Below are positions 36,868-45,481 of a DNA stretch of 64,000 nucleotides, one piece after another. Numbering within the stretch: position 1 is the stretch's first letter; each line of letters starts with the position of its first letter. The DNA comes from Billgrantia gudaonensis (lineage in GTDB: Bacteria > Pseudomonadota > Gammaproteobacteria > Pseudomonadales > Halomonadaceae), in NCBI RefSeq assembly GCF_900100195.1, contig NZ_FNES01000005.1, forward strand, positions 62,001-126,000, in the 5' to 3' direction. The notes beneath the pieces were generated by a model. That model was given only the letters and a program-made list of their open reading frames with translations. It was not told the origin of the DNA and ran no database searches. Position numbers and translations under genes: made by a program.

Positions 36868-37689
36868 TCAGTGGGTCCGTTGGCGCACCGCCTCGAACAG
36901 GCCGATGCCGGTGGCGACGGAGACGTTGAGGCTCGAGACGCTGCCGGCCATGGGCAGCTTGACCAGGAGATCGCACGCTTCTCGGGTGAGACGACGAAGC
37001 CCCTTGCCCTCGGCCCCCATCACCAGCGCCACGGGACCGCACAAGTCGGCGTCGAACAGCATCGTCTCGGCCTCGCCGGCCGTGCCGATCAACCACACGC
37101 CCAACGACTTCAGCCGGGCCAGCGACCGGGCCAGGTTGGTGACCTGATAGACCGGTACGCTCTCGGCGGCACCACAGGCCACTTTGCGCACCGTCGCATT
37201 GAGGGGCGCCGACTTGTCCTTGGGCACGATGACGCCGTGTACGCCGGCGGCATCGGCAGTGCGCAGGCAGGCGCCCAGATTGTGCACGTCGGTGACGCCG
37301 TCGAGCACCAGCAACAGCGGCGGCGCCTCGAACGGCCAGGCCTCCAGCTGAAACCACAGTGCCGCCTCATCCTGCCCGGCGAGAGGCGAGCAGAACGCCA
37401 CCACGCCCTGATGAGCCGCACCGCCGGCCAGCGCATCCAGGACTTCGCGGGGTTGTGCCAGGGGCTCGAGCCCTACCGCCTGCGCTCGATCCACGAGGGT
37501 GGTAAGGCGCCGCTCGGCGGCTCCCTCCTGCACCCACAGTTCGCGAGGCGGCTCGCCACGGGCCAGCAACGCTTCCACGGCATGCACGCCGAACACCGCC
37601 TCCAGTCCAGGTGGTCCCGGCGTCGTGGGGCGCCGGCCTCGCCGGGGCTTGCCTCCCGGCCTGCCCTTGGTACGTCGCTTCTCGTTCAC
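36868..37689 (-). CDS. rlmB: RlmB, 23S rRNA Gm2251 2'-O-methyltransferase
   Basis: A TrmH-type SPOUT methyltransferase acting on G2251 in the P loop of 23S rRNA. The N-terminal tail is strongly basic and glycine-rich (KRRTKGRPGGKPRRGRRP), then the substrate-binding domain FGVHAVEALLARG, and the SPOUT motifs GVTDVHNLGACLRTADAAGV, LVMGAEGKGLRRLT and GSVSSLNVSVATGIGLFE. GTG at 37689 is preceded by GGAGG; a TTG upstream overlaps the rnr end. It follows rnr by 17 bases, the usual rnr-rlmB pairing. Its stop abuts the heptamer array. Confidence 0.94.
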   Translation of the reverse strand: MNEKRRTKGRPGGKPRRGRRPTTPGPPGLEAVFGVHAVEALLARGEPPRELWVQEGAAERRLTTLVDRAQAVGLEPLAQPREVLDALAGGAAHQGVVAFCSPLAGQDEAALWFQLEAWPFEAPPLLLVLDGVTDVHNLGACLRTADAAGVHGVIVPKDKSAPLNATVRKVACGAAESVPVYQVTNLARSLARLKSLGVWLIGTAGEAETMLFDADLCGPVALVMGAEGKGLRRLTREACDLLVKLPMAGSVSSLNVSVATGIGLFEAVRQRTH

Positions 37690-37706
37690 CGGGCCTCCAC
37701 CGCGAC

Positions 37707-40133
37707 TCAACGCTGGCGCGAACGCGGCTTGTTGCCACGCCCGCCACGGCTACGCCGTTTGCCCTGGCTCTGGGCCTCCCCCGCGGGCGTCGACTCGCCC
37801 TTCTTTTTCTTCTGCGCGCCGGCCTCGGCGCGCCCCCGCTGCGGAGCGGCATCCACGGCGCGGCGACGACGCGGCTGACGCTTGGGGCGCGGTTTGTCGT
37901 CGGCCAGGGCGAAGTCGATCTTGCGTTCGTCCAGATCGACGCGGGCCACCTGAACGGTGACGCCGTCGCCGAGACGATAGCTCATGCCGCTGCGCTCGCC
38001 CTTCAGACGATGCTTCTCCGGCTCGTAGTGGTAGTAGTCTGACGGTAGCGAAGTGACGTGCACCAGCCCTTCCACGTAAACCTCGTCGAGACGCACGAAG
38101 ATACCGAACTGGGTCACCGAGGCGATGCTGCCGTCGTAGACCTCGCCCAGCTTGTCGGACATGAACTCGCACTTGAGCCAGTCTTCCACGTCGCGGGTGG
38201 CATCGTCGGCGCGACGCTCGGTCATCGAGCAGTGCTCGCCCAGTTCGAGCATCTGCTCGAAGGTATAGGGGGCCCACTTGCTGGGGGGCTCCACCGGCGC
38301 CCCTTCGGCGCGCAGCACGGTGTTGGTCTGGCGCGGACCGCGAATCACCGAGCGGATGGCACGATGCACGATCAGGTCGGGATAGCGGCGGATCGGCGAG
38401 GTGAAGTGCGCATAGGCCGGGTAGGCCAGTCCGAAGTGGCCGTCGTTCTGGGGCGAATAGACCGCCCGGCTCATGGAGCGCAGCATCACCGTCTGGATGA
38501 CGTCGGCATCGGGACGATCCTTGATCGCCTCGGCGAGCGCCTGGTAGTCCTGCGGGCTGGGATCGTCCCCCCCGCCCAGCGACAGCCCCAACTCATTGAG
38601 GAACAGCCGCAGCTTGTCGAGCCGCTCCGGCGAGGGTTTCTCATGAATGCGATACAACGCCGGCAGGTCGTGCTTGTCGAGAAAGCGCGCCGTGGCCACG
38701 TTGGCGGCGAGCATGCACTCCTCGATCAGCTTGTGGGCATCGTTGCGGCTGCGCGGCACGATCTTCTCGATCTTGCGCTCGTCATTGAAGACGATGGCCG
38801 TCTCGGTGGTCTCGAAGTCGATGGCTCCGCGCGCCTCGCGGGCTTCGCGCAGCAGTTTGTAGAGCCCGTGCAGGTTCTTGAGCGGCTCCACCAGCTCGCG
38901 GTACTGCTCGCGCAGGGCATCGCCCTCCTGGTCCTCGTCGTCGAGGATCGCCGCCACCTTGTTATAGGTGAGTCGCGCCTTGGAGCGGAACACCGCCTCG
39001 TAGAAACGATAGCGGCTGATGGCACCGTTCTTCGAGATGTTCATCTCGCAGACCATCGCCAGGCGGTCGACGTCCGGATTGAGCGAGCAGAGTCCGTTGG
39101 AGAGCAGCTCCGGCAGCATCGGCACCACCTGCCCCGGAAAGTAGACCGAGTTGCCGCGCCGGATCGCTTCCTGATCGAGGGCGCTGCCGGGCCGCACGTA
39201 GTGCGAAACGTCGGCGATGGCCACCAGCAGCTTCCAACTGCCGGACTTGGTCTTCCAGGCGCACACGGCGTCGTCGAAATCCTTGGCGCTCTCGTCGTCG
39301 ATGGTCACCAACGGCACGTCGCGCAGGTCGACGCGATGCGCCTTGTCGCCCTCGGCCACTTCGGCGGACATGCCGGCGATCTGGTCGTGCACCTCCGGCG
39401 GAAACTCGGCGGGGATCTCGTAGCTGCGGATGGCGATGTCGATCTCCATGCCCGGATCCATGCGTTCGCCGAGCACCTCGACCACCTCGCCCACCGGCTG
39501 CACCCGAGTCTCGGGCTGCTTGACGATGCGTGCCGAGATCACCTGACCGTCCTGGGCACCGCCGCAGGCACTGTGGGGAATGATCACTTCCTGGGTGATG
39601 CGCGGATTCTCGGGAATCAACACCCCGAACTCCGGGGTGTTTTCGCGATAGACGCCGACGATGGTCTGGGTATTGCGCGCCAACACCTCGGCGATGGTGG
39701 CCTCGTCGCGGCCACGACGGTCGCGCCCGCTGATGCGCACCAGCACGTGGTCGCCGTGGAAGACGCGACGCATCTGACGCGGGGGCAGCACCAGGTCGGG
39801 TTTCTTGCCATCGTCGCGCAACAAGAAGCCGAAGCCATCGCGATGCCCGAGCACCTTGCCCTTGATCAGATCGAGCTTGTCGATCAGCGCATAGGCCCCG
39901 GCGCGATTGCGCAGCACCTGGCCATCGCGCTCCATGGCCGAGAGGCGACGTCTCACCGCCTCCTGCAGATCCTCGTCGTCGAGACCCAGCAGCCGGCTCA
40001 TCTTCTCGTGGGTAATGGGTTTGCCATACTCCTGCAAGCGCGCCAGCAGGTACTCGCGGCTGGGTGCCGGCTTGTCGTACTTGTGGGCCTCGCGGCTGGC
40101 GTGCGGGTCGTCACTGAGCGTCCATTGGGTCAT
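37707..40133 (-). CDS. rnr: RNase R, 3'-5' exoribonuclease
   Basis: RNase R degrades structured RNA and takes part in rRNA quality control and trans-translation. The 808-residue protein has an N-terminal helix-turn-helix and cold-shock domains (GKVLGHRDGFGFLLRDDG), the RNB catalytic domain (VTIDDESAKDFDDAVCAW and YAHFTSPIRRYPDLIVHRAI), an S1 domain (YDGSIASVTQFGIFVRLDE), and a long basic low-complexity tail (KRQPRRRR, KKKKG, RSRGGRGNKPRSRQR). The ATG at 40133 follows AAGGA at ten bases. The promoter is not evident. Confidence 0.96.
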   Translation of the reverse strand: MTQWTLSDDPHASREAHKYDKPAPSREYLLARLQEYGKPITHEKMSRLLGLDDEDLQEAVRRRLSAMERDGQVLRNRAGAYALIDKLDLIKGKVLGHRDGFGFLLRDDGKKPDLVLPPRQMRRVFHGDHVLVRISGRDRRGRDEATIAEVLARNTQTIVGVYRENTPEFGVLIPENPRITQEVIIPHSACGGAQDGQVISARIVKQPETRVQPVGEVVEVLGERMDPGMEIDIAIRSYEIPAEFPPEVHDQIAGMSAEVAEGDKAHRVDLRDVPLVTIDDESAKDFDDAVCAWKTKSGSWKLLVAIADVSHYVRPGSALDQEAIRRGNSVYFPGQVVPMLPELLSNGLCSLNPDVDRLAMVCEMNISKNGAISRYRFYEAVFRSKARLTYNKVAAILDDEDQEGDALREQYRELVEPLKNLHGLYKLLREAREARGAIDFETTETAIVFNDERKIEKIVPRSRNDAHKLIEECMLAANVATARFLDKHDLPALYRIHEKPSPERLDKLRLFLNELGLSLGGGDDPSPQDYQALAEAIKDRPDADVIQTVMLRSMSRAVYSPQNDGHFGLAYPAYAHFTSPIRRYPDLIVHRAIRSVIRGPRQTNTVLRAEGAPVEPPSKWAPYTFEQMLELGEHCSMTERRADDATRDVEDWLKCEFMSDKLGEVYDGSIASVTQFGIFVRLDEVYVEGLVHVTSLPSDYYHYEPEKHRLKGERSGMSYRLGDGVTVQVARVDLDERKIDFALADDKPRPKRQPRRRRAVDAAPQRGRAEAGAQKKKKGESTPAGEAQSQGKRRSRGGRGNKPRSRQR

Positions 40134-40313
40134 GCGAGGAGCATCCTTGGCGGCGTCGATGGAAGCGGGCCCGGAAAGGCGCCGGAAAAGCACCGCAGGC
40201 GTAGGGTCGAAATGATCGGGTCGATTGTCATGGCCGCAGTATAGCGCCCGCCCCGCGACGACCCCAACCCCAGCGTATCGAACGTCCATCCCCTTTCCAC
40301 CCGCGCGCGGGGC

Positions 40314-40341
40314 TTGCATTGCGCCAGGATTCCGGTACCAT
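40314..40341 (+). promoter_or_regulatory. Sigma-70 promoter of the tRNA-Leu cluster
   Basis: TTGCAT, 16 bases, TACCAT, then a GC-rich discriminator (ACGCCTCGCC), which is typical for stringently controlled stable-RNA promoters. The first tRNA starts 12 bases after the -10. Confidence 0.6.
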
Positions 40342-40352
40342 ACGCCTCGCCT

Positions 40353-40439
40353 GCCCAGATGGCGGAATTGGTAGACGCGCTAGCTTCAGGTGCTAGTGTC
40401 CTTACGGACGTGGAGGTTCAAGTCCTCTTCTGGGCACCA
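40353..40439 (+). tRNA. tRNA-Leu(CAG), copy 1
   Basis: An 87-base class II tRNA with the anticodon loop TTCAGGT, long variable arm (GTGTCCTTACGGAC), GGTTCAAGTCC T-arm and encoded CCA. It differs from the two following copies by an A-T instead of G-C pair at the end of the acceptor stem (GCCCAGA with TCTGGGC), a compensated change. CAG reads the CUG codons dominant in this GC-rich genome. Confidence 0.96.
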
Positions 40440-40495
40440 GGGTTCCACCGGGAATCCATTTCCATGCTCTTTGTCAGCTCGGTTCGCTCGTGTTC

Positions 40496-40582
40496 GCCCA
40501 GGTGGCGGAATTGGTAGACGCGCTAGCTTCAGGTGCTAGTGTCCTTACGGACGTGGAGGTTCAAGTCCTCTCCTGGGCACCA
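40496..40582 (+). tRNA. tRNA-Leu(CAG), copy 2
   Basis: An 87-base tRNA with anticodon CAG and encoded CCA, acceptor GCCCAGG/CCTGGGC. It is identical to copy 3 and lies 56 bases after copy 1. Confidence 0.96.
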
Positions 40583-40621
40583 TTCACATGGAATGCCCGA
40601 ACACGACGAAACGCATGATGC

Positions 40622-40708
40622 GCCCAGGTGGCGGAATTGGTAGACGCGCTAGCTTCAGGTGCTAGTGTCCTTACGGACGTGGAGGTTCAAGTCCTCTCCT
40701 GGGCACCA
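40622..40708 (+). tRNA. tRNA-Leu(CAG), copy 3
   Basis: The same 87 bases as copy 2, 39 bases downstream of it. A terminator hairpin follows 31 bases later, so the three form one transcript. Confidence 0.96.
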
Positions 40709-40739
40709 CGCATCGTGCCGCTGAACATCACGCAATGAG

Positions 40740-40769
40740 AAAAAGCCGCGACATCGGATCGCGGTTTTT
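40740..40769. terminator. Bidirectional rho-independent terminator
   Basis: AAAAA-G-CCGCGA, a seven-base loop, TCGCGG-TTTTT. It ends the tRNA-Leu transcript on the plus strand and, with the complementary A/T runs, the convergent nuclease gene, whose stop is six bases further right. Confidence 0.85.
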
Positions 40770-40775
40770 CCGTGC

Positions 40776-41648
40776 CTACTCGAAACGCCCCGGCAGCCGG
40801 CTCACCGACTCCAGGGCCCACCCGTCGGTCACCACTTCCCCCTCCAACGACCCGGCCGCCGACTCGGGCAGTTGCGGAAAGAAGTCGAGCCCCGTGCGCG
40901 CCGCGATGACGTCGACGCTGACCAGAAAGTCGTCCAGAGGCTCATCCCCCTGCACGTCCTGCGGCATGAGAAAGGCCAGTACCCTGGACGTCTCGGCGGG
41001 CACCACGATGATCTTGTAGAACGCCTCCGGCACTTCCACCAGTCCCACGCGGCGCCGGACACCATCGAGGAAGCGCTCGGCGAACACCGGGCCGGTGATC
41101 ACCTGCACGGCAGCGAAGCGCGGTACGAAGTGGTCGATCACCACTTCCTCCAGACGCTGCCAGAGTCGCCGATTGAGATCGGGGCGCTGCGGCGTCAGGT
41201 TGCTCATCAGGAAGGTGTCGTGCTGAGCACCGGCTCCATGCACGGCAGCGATGGCATAGTTGGGTGCCAGGTGGCCACGATCGTAGCCGCTGCCGAAGTA
41301 GCTGTCGGGAGCGACCGGCCACAGGGTACGCCAGTCGCGGCGAAAGCCCGGCCGCGCACCGATGCTGACACCGTCCACCTCGTGCAGCCAGTAGCTGACC
41401 CACAGCGGATTGACGCGCACGTCCGACCAGCCGACCAGGAAGCCGTCGTTTCTCAATACGCGATGCAGCGTGAGGGGCGAAAGGCGCTCCCAGGTAGGCA
41501 CGCCCATCCAGCTCAAGCTATCGCGATAGGCCCGCTCCTGACTGTACCAGAGTCCGCTGCCCACCAGCACGAAGAGCAGGGTGACGGCGAAACGGCGCAA
41601 CGAACGGCGCCAGCGAGAACGCAGGATGGACTTTCGGCGGCGTGTCAT
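40776..41648 (-). CDS. Membrane-anchored DNA/RNA non-specific endonuclease (NUC family)
   Basis: A 290-residue nuclease of the NucA/Serratia endonuclease type. A basic N-terminus and one hydrophobic helix (FAVTLLFVLVGSGLWYS) put the enzyme on the periplasmic side or outside. The beta-beta-alpha-metal motif is DRGHLAPNYAI with the catalytic histidine, and the metal asparagine is in SNLTPQRPDLNRRLW. VITGPVF and ALVFLMP-like FLMPQDV are other family segments. ATG at 41648 is used; a TTG 12 bases upstream is closer to AGGAG. It may serve nutrient scavenging; no immunity gene is adjacent, which is expected for an exported nuclease. Confidence 0.85.
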   Translation of the reverse strand: MTRRRKSILRSRWRRSLRRFAVTLLFVLVGSGLWYSQERAYRDSLSWMGVPTWERLSPLTLHRVLRNDGFLVGWSDVRVNPLWVSYWLHEVDGVSIGARPGFRRDWRTLWPVAPDSYFGSGYDRGHLAPNYAIAAVHGAGAQHDTFLMSNLTPQRPDLNRRLWQRLEEVVIDHFVPRFAAVQVITGPVFAERFLDGVRRRVGLVEVPEAFYKIIVVPAETSRVLAFLMPQDVQGDEPLDDFLVSVDVIAARTGLDFFPQLPESAAGSLEGEVVTDGWALESVSRLPGRFE

Positions 41649-41696
41649 CCGTGAACGCAAGGGCTCCTGAGGTAGGTATGGCGGTGCGGCAGACTC

Positions 41697-41972
41697 TTAC
41701 CACCCGAGGGAGAACATCGTCTCCAGGTCGTGTCGGGAGTGCACCTGCATGGCGTTGAGCGTCTCGGTGTCGCGGATGCCTTCCACGGCATTGAGGCGCT
41801 CGGTGACGAGCTCGGCCAGGCTTTCGAAATCGCGGGTGCGGGCAATGGCCACCAGATCGTAGCGCCCGCAGGTGGAATAGACCTCGCTGATGCCGTCGAC
41901 ATCGGCGAGCCGCTCGGCCACGGCCTTGACCTGGCCCTTGTCGGTATTGATCAGGATCACGGCGTTCTGCAT
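41697..41972 (-). CDS. Stand-alone Lrp/AsnC effector-binding (RAM) domain protein
   Basis: Ninety-one residues with the alpha-beta RAM fold of Lrp/AsnC regulators: AVILINTDKGQVKAVAERLADVDGISEVY, CGRYDLVAIARTRDFESLAELV and the end GIRDTETLNAMQ. No helix-turn-helix is present or encoded upstream (the frame extends but without HTH). Such SARP-like single domains bind amino acids and oligomerise. The regulated process is unknown. It lies upstream of the nuclease on the same strand, 48 bases away. Confidence 0.8.
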   Translation of the reverse strand: MQNAVILINTDKGQVKAVAERLADVDGISEVYSTCGRYDLVAIARTRDFESLAELVTERLNAVEGIRDTETLNAMQVHSRHDLETMFSLGW

Positions 41973-42160
41973 CGGGCATCCTCCCGCTCGGTGACTCCTG
42001 CGGCGAGACTCGCCGCAAGCTGCTGGCGAGTATATCAGGCCTGGCCGAACGGCAGAATCGCTGGGGCAGACCAAAGGCAGTCTCAGCGAAGTCCGGGCAG
42101 GTGAGGTACCATCGATGACGCTATGATGAGTCCACCATGACGTGACGACGAGGAGTTAGC

Positions 42161-42475
42161 ATGATCGACGAGCGCCGTCGTTTCTTCCTGCGCCAGGGCC
42201 TGCTGGGCCTGGTCGTGCTGCCGCTGGGTGCGGGCATGCTGGCTCGGCGCCCAGCGGCTCAGGAGCTGCCGTATCTGGATCCCGAGCGGGAAGAAGCGCG
42301 CGCCCTCGGCTACGTGGAAAACGCCCGCGAAGCCGACGGCCATCCCGGCTACAGCGCTGGCGAGACGTGCCGCAACTGCCTGTTCTTCGAAGCGAACACC
42401 CAAGGGTGTCAGATCTTCCCGCAGTACCGGGTGACGCCCGACGGCTGGTGTCAGTCCTGGGCACCGGCCGACTGA
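42161..42475 (+). CDS. High-potential iron-sulfur protein (HiPIP) with Tat signal
   Basis: A 104-residue periplasmic [4Fe-4S] electron carrier. The N-terminus ERRRFFLRQGLLGLVVLPLG is a twin-arginine-type signal. The four cluster cysteines fall at about 70, 73, 83 and 97 (ETCRNCLFFE, QGCQIF, GWCQSW), with the spacing C-x2-C-x9-C-x13-C usual for HiPIP. ATG follows GAGGAG with the spacing of about 7. It stands alone between divergent or convergent neighbours; the redox partner cannot be named, a cytochrome or oxidase is possible. Confidence 0.9.
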   Translation: MIDERRRFFLRQGLLGLVVLPLGAGMLARRPAAQELPYLDPEREEARALGYVENAREADGHPGYSAGETCRNCLFFEANTQGCQIFPQYRVTPDGWCQSWAPAD

Positions 42476-42502
42476 GCCGCTGTCACCCGAGGCGCCGGTC
42501 AT

Positions 42503-44071
42503 TCAGTGGCGGACCTTCTCTTCCTCCTCGTCATCGGGCAGCGGCCAATGATAGCGACGCGCCACGCTGCCGTCCTCGAGCAGCGACTCCAGCTTGACCG
42601 GAAAGCCCCATAGCTGATGCAGGTGGCGCATCACCGGGTAGACGGTGCGCGCCAGCGGACGACGGTTGTCCTGGACGTGACGCAGCGTCAACGAACGATC
42701 CCCGCGGATGTCCGCGGCATAGACCTGGATGTTGGGTTCGCGTACGGCCAGGGCGTGCTGGGCGGCGAGCGCCTCACGCACGCGGCGATACCCCCGCTCG
42801 TCGTGAATCGCCGTCACCTCCAGCATCTCGTCCTGGTCGTCGTCGACCACGGTGAACAACTTGAGATCGCGGATCACCTTGGGCGACAGGAACTGCTGGA
42901 TGAAGGACTCATCCTTGAAGTTCTTCATGGCGAAATGCACGGTCTCGAGCCAGTCGCTGCCGGCGGTATCCGGGAACCACTCGCGATCCTCCGCAGTGGG
43001 CTGCTGGCACATGCGCTGAATGTCGGAGAAGATGGCGAATCCCAACGCATAGGGATTGATACCGCCGTAGTAGGGGCTGTCGAAGGGCGGCTGGCTGACC
43101 ACGGCGGTATGCGACTGAAGGAACTCGAGCATCACCCCCTCGTCGACTAGCCCTTCGTCGTAGAGGCGGTTCATCAGGGTGTAGTGCCAGAACGACGCCC
43201 ACCCCTCGTTCATCACCTGGGTCTGGCGCTGGGGGTAGAAGTACTGGGCGAGCTTGCGCACGATGCGCACGATCTCGCGCTGCCAGGGTGCCAGCAGCGG
43301 CGCATTCTTCTCGATGAAGTAGAGCAGGTTCTCCTGCGGCTCTGGCGGATAGCGCTCGCCGCGATGCAGGCCCAACGGATCCTCATCGTCACCCAGACTG
43401 CCAGGCAGCGTATCGCCATCCTGGCGGCCGGGAATGGTCCGCCACAGGGTGTTCACCTGGGCCTGAAGGTACTCCTCGCGCTCCTTCTGACGTCGCGCTT
43501 CCTCCTCGGCAGAGATCGGCGAGGGGCGCTTGTAGCGATCGACCCCGTAATTCTGCAGTGCATGGCAGGCATCCAGCAGTTGCTCGACGGCGTTCACGCC
43601 GTGGCGTTCCTCGCACTCGGCGACGTATTTACGCGCGAACACCAGGTAGTCGACGATGGAGCTGGCATCCGTCCAGGTACGAAACAGGTAGTTGCCCTTG
43701 AAGAAGGAATTGTGCCCGTAGCAGGCATGCGCCATCACCAGGACCTGCATCATCAGGGTGTTCTCCTCCATGAGGTAGGCGATGCAGGGGTCGGAATTGA
43801 TCACCAACTCGTAGGCCAGGCCCATCTGGCCCCGTCGATAGGCCTGCTCCACGGCGAGGAACTGCTTGCCGTAGGACCAGTGATGATAGCCCACCGGCAT
43901 GCCCACGCTGGCGTAGGCGTCCATCATCTGCTCGGTGGTGATGATCTCGATCTGATTGGGATAGGTATCCAGGCGGTACTCGTCGGCCAGGCGGGCCAGC
44001 TCCTGCTCGTAGGCCTCCAGGACCTCGAAGGTCCAGTCGGATCCGGTGGCGATGGGGGTACGACGCATCAT
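42503..44071 (-). CDS. SpoVR-family protein (YcgB-like)
   Basis: A 522-residue SpoVR protein, third gene of the prkA-yeaH-spoVR group. It opens with the family feature WTFEVLEAYEQELARLADEYRLDTYPNQIEIITTEQM and includes YELVINSDPCIAYLMEENTLMMQVLVMAHACYGHNSFFKGNYLF, GWASFWHYTLMNRLYDEGL and NPYALGFAIFSDIQRMC. AGGAGG precedes the double ATG (44071/44068). Biochemical role is unresolved; in enterics the set is induced in stationary phase and on nitrogen starvation. The HxxxH-like and WAS(F)W segments are conserved across the family. Confidence 0.93.
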   Translation of the reverse strand: MMRRTPIATGSDWTFEVLEAYEQELARLADEYRLDTYPNQIEIITTEQMMDAYASVGMPVGYHHWSYGKQFLAVEQAYRRGQMGLAYELVINSDPCIAYLMEENTLMMQVLVMAHACYGHNSFFKGNYLFRTWTDASSIVDYLVFARKYVAECEERHGVNAVEQLLDACHALQNYGVDRYKRPSPISAEEEARRQKEREEYLQAQVNTLWRTIPGRQDGDTLPGSLGDDEDPLGLHRGERYPPEPQENLLYFIEKNAPLLAPWQREIVRIVRKLAQYFYPQRQTQVMNEGWASFWHYTLMNRLYDEGLVDEGVMLEFLQSHTAVVSQPPFDSPYYGGINPYALGFAIFSDIQRMCQQPTAEDREWFPDTAGSDWLETVHFAMKNFKDESFIQQFLSPKVIRDLKLFTVVDDDQDEMLEVTAIHDERGYRRVREALAAQHALAVREPNIQVYAADIRGDRSLTLRHVQDNRRPLARTVYPVMRHLHQLWGFPVKLESLLEDGSVARRYHWPLPDDEEEEKVRH

Positions 44072-44088
44072 GTTGCCTCCTCGGCCGG

Positions 44089-45369
44089 CTACTGGGCGGC
44101 GCGGCGCTTGAACAGCTCGCGGAAGACCGGGTAGATGTCGCCGGCCTCGACGATCTGGCGCATGGCAAAGCGTTCGGGAAATTCGCCGGCTACCGTTTCG
44201 TACTCCTCCCACAGTGCCTGATGGGCATGAGGCGTGATTTCCACGTAGGTGAAGTACTGCAAACGCGGCATCAACTGCTCCAACAGCAGCTTGCGGCAGG
44301 TCACCGAGTCGTCGTCCCAGTTGTCGCCATCGGAGGCCTGAGCCACGTAGAGATTCCACTGCGAGGGTGGGTAGCGCTGGGTGACGATCTCGTCGACCAG
44401 CGAGAGCGCACTGGAGACGATGGTGCCGCCGGTTTCACGCGAATAGAAGAATTCCTCTTCATCGACCTCCTTGGCCGCCGTGTGGTGACGCACGAAAACC
44501 AGCTCGACCTTCTCGTAGCTGCGTTCGAGGAAGAGATAGAGCAACAGGAAAAAGCGCTTAGCGATGTCCTTGTGGGCCTGGGTCATCGACCCCGACACGT
44601 CCATCACGCAGAACATCACCGCCTTGCTCGAGGGCTGTGGCTGGTTGATCAGGTGGTTGTAGCGCAGGTCGTAGGTATCGATGAACGGCACCGCCTCGAG
44701 GCGCTGTTCGAGGCGCTCGATCTCCGCCTTTAGCTCATTGATCCGAGCCGGGTTGCGCAGCACAGGATCCTTGCTCTCCTCCTCTTCCAGCGCCTCGCGC
44801 GCCTCGCGCAGGGCGCGGCGAATCGGAGCGCGCATGGCGATGCGTCTGGCGTGGGCCTCGCGCATGGAACGCACGATGTTGATCCTGGCCGGCACCCCGT
44901 CCCGCGAGACGCCCGCCCGGACCGGCCGCACCTCATCGAGGTCGACCAGGTTCTTGCGCTCCAGGTGCGGCAATTCCAGGCCGTCGAAGACGAAATCGAG
45001 GAACTCTTCCCGAGATAGGGTGAAGGCGAACTCGTCCATGCCTTCGCCCTGGTTGGAGGCACCACCCTCGCCGGCACCGCCCCCTTTGCCACCGCCCGGA
45101 CGCTGCAGGCGGTCGCCCTCGACGAACTCCTTGTTACCGGGACTGACGATGGCGCGCTTGCCACCTGGGCCATGCTGAAACACTGGCTCGGAGATGTCCC
45201 GGGTGGGAATCGAAACCTTCTCGCCTCGCTCCATGTCGGTGATCGAGCGTCGGTTGACCGCCTCTTCCACCGAGCGCTTGATGTGCGTCCGATAGCGATC
45301 GAGAAAACGCTGACGATTGACGGCACTCTTGTGCTTGGCGTTGGCACGCCGATCGATGAAATAGGTCAT
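44089..45369 (-). CDS. yeaH: YeaH/DUF444 VWA-like protein
   Basis: A 426-residue cytoplasmic protein of the DUF444 family, partner of the PrkA kinase. It starts [26 protein letters not shown], has a glycine-rich low-complexity stretch ([19 protein letters not shown]) near 95, and a von Willebrand A-like domain with the MIDAS-type motif [15 protein letters not shown], then [12 protein letters not shown] and [16 protein letters not shown] precedes the ATG. It lies between prkA and spoVR, 17 bases before the latter, the conserved order. Confidence 0.94.
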   Translation of the reverse strand: MTYFIDRRANAKHKSAVNRQRFLDRYRTHIKRSVEEAVNRRSITDMERGEKVSIPTRDISEPVFQHGPGGKRAIVSPGNKEFVEGDRLQRPGGGKGGGAGEGGASNQGEGMDEFAFTLSREEFLDFVFDGLELPHLERKNLVDLDEVRPVRAGVSRDGVPARINIVRSMREAHARRIAMRAPIRRALREAREALEEEESKDPVLRNPARINELKAEIERLEQRLEAVPFIDTYDLRYNHLINQPQPSSKAVMFCVMDVSGSMTQAHKDIAKRFFLLLYLFLERSYEKVELVFVRHHTAAKEVDEEEFFYSRETGGTIVSSALSLVDEIVTQRYPPSQWNLYVAQASDGDNWDDDSVTCRKLLLEQLMPRLQYFTYVEITPHAHQALWEEYETVAGEFPERFAMRQIVEAGDIYPVFRELFKRRAAQ

Positions 45370-45430
45370 GCGGACCTCCCTCTCGGCGGCGCTGTTCGAC
45401 ACGGGGAGGAGCGGCCGATACGCCCCCTCT

Positions 45431-45475
45431 GCCCGTAGCCCGTAGCCCGTAGCCCGTAGCCCGTAGCCCGTAGCC
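45431..45475 (-). repeat. Perfect heptamer array after the prkA stop (6.4 copies)
   Basis: Six exact GCCCGTA units plus GCC on the plus strand; read from prkA they are GGCTACG repeats. The array starts seven bases after the prkA TAG and runs towards yeaH. The stop itself lies in a small hairpin (GTAGCC, GCCA, GGCTAC). Exact identity of the copies suggests recent slippage expansion or homogenisation, so the copy number may vary between strains. Confidence 0.9.
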
Positions 45476-45481
45476 GCCAGG

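Noticed and set aside
40353..40708. Three long, regularly spaced near-identical repeats suggesting a CRISPR-like or duplicated element
   Set aside because: Each unit is a complete 87-base tRNA-Leu with anticodon, variable arm and CCA; spacers differ in length and no cas genes are present.
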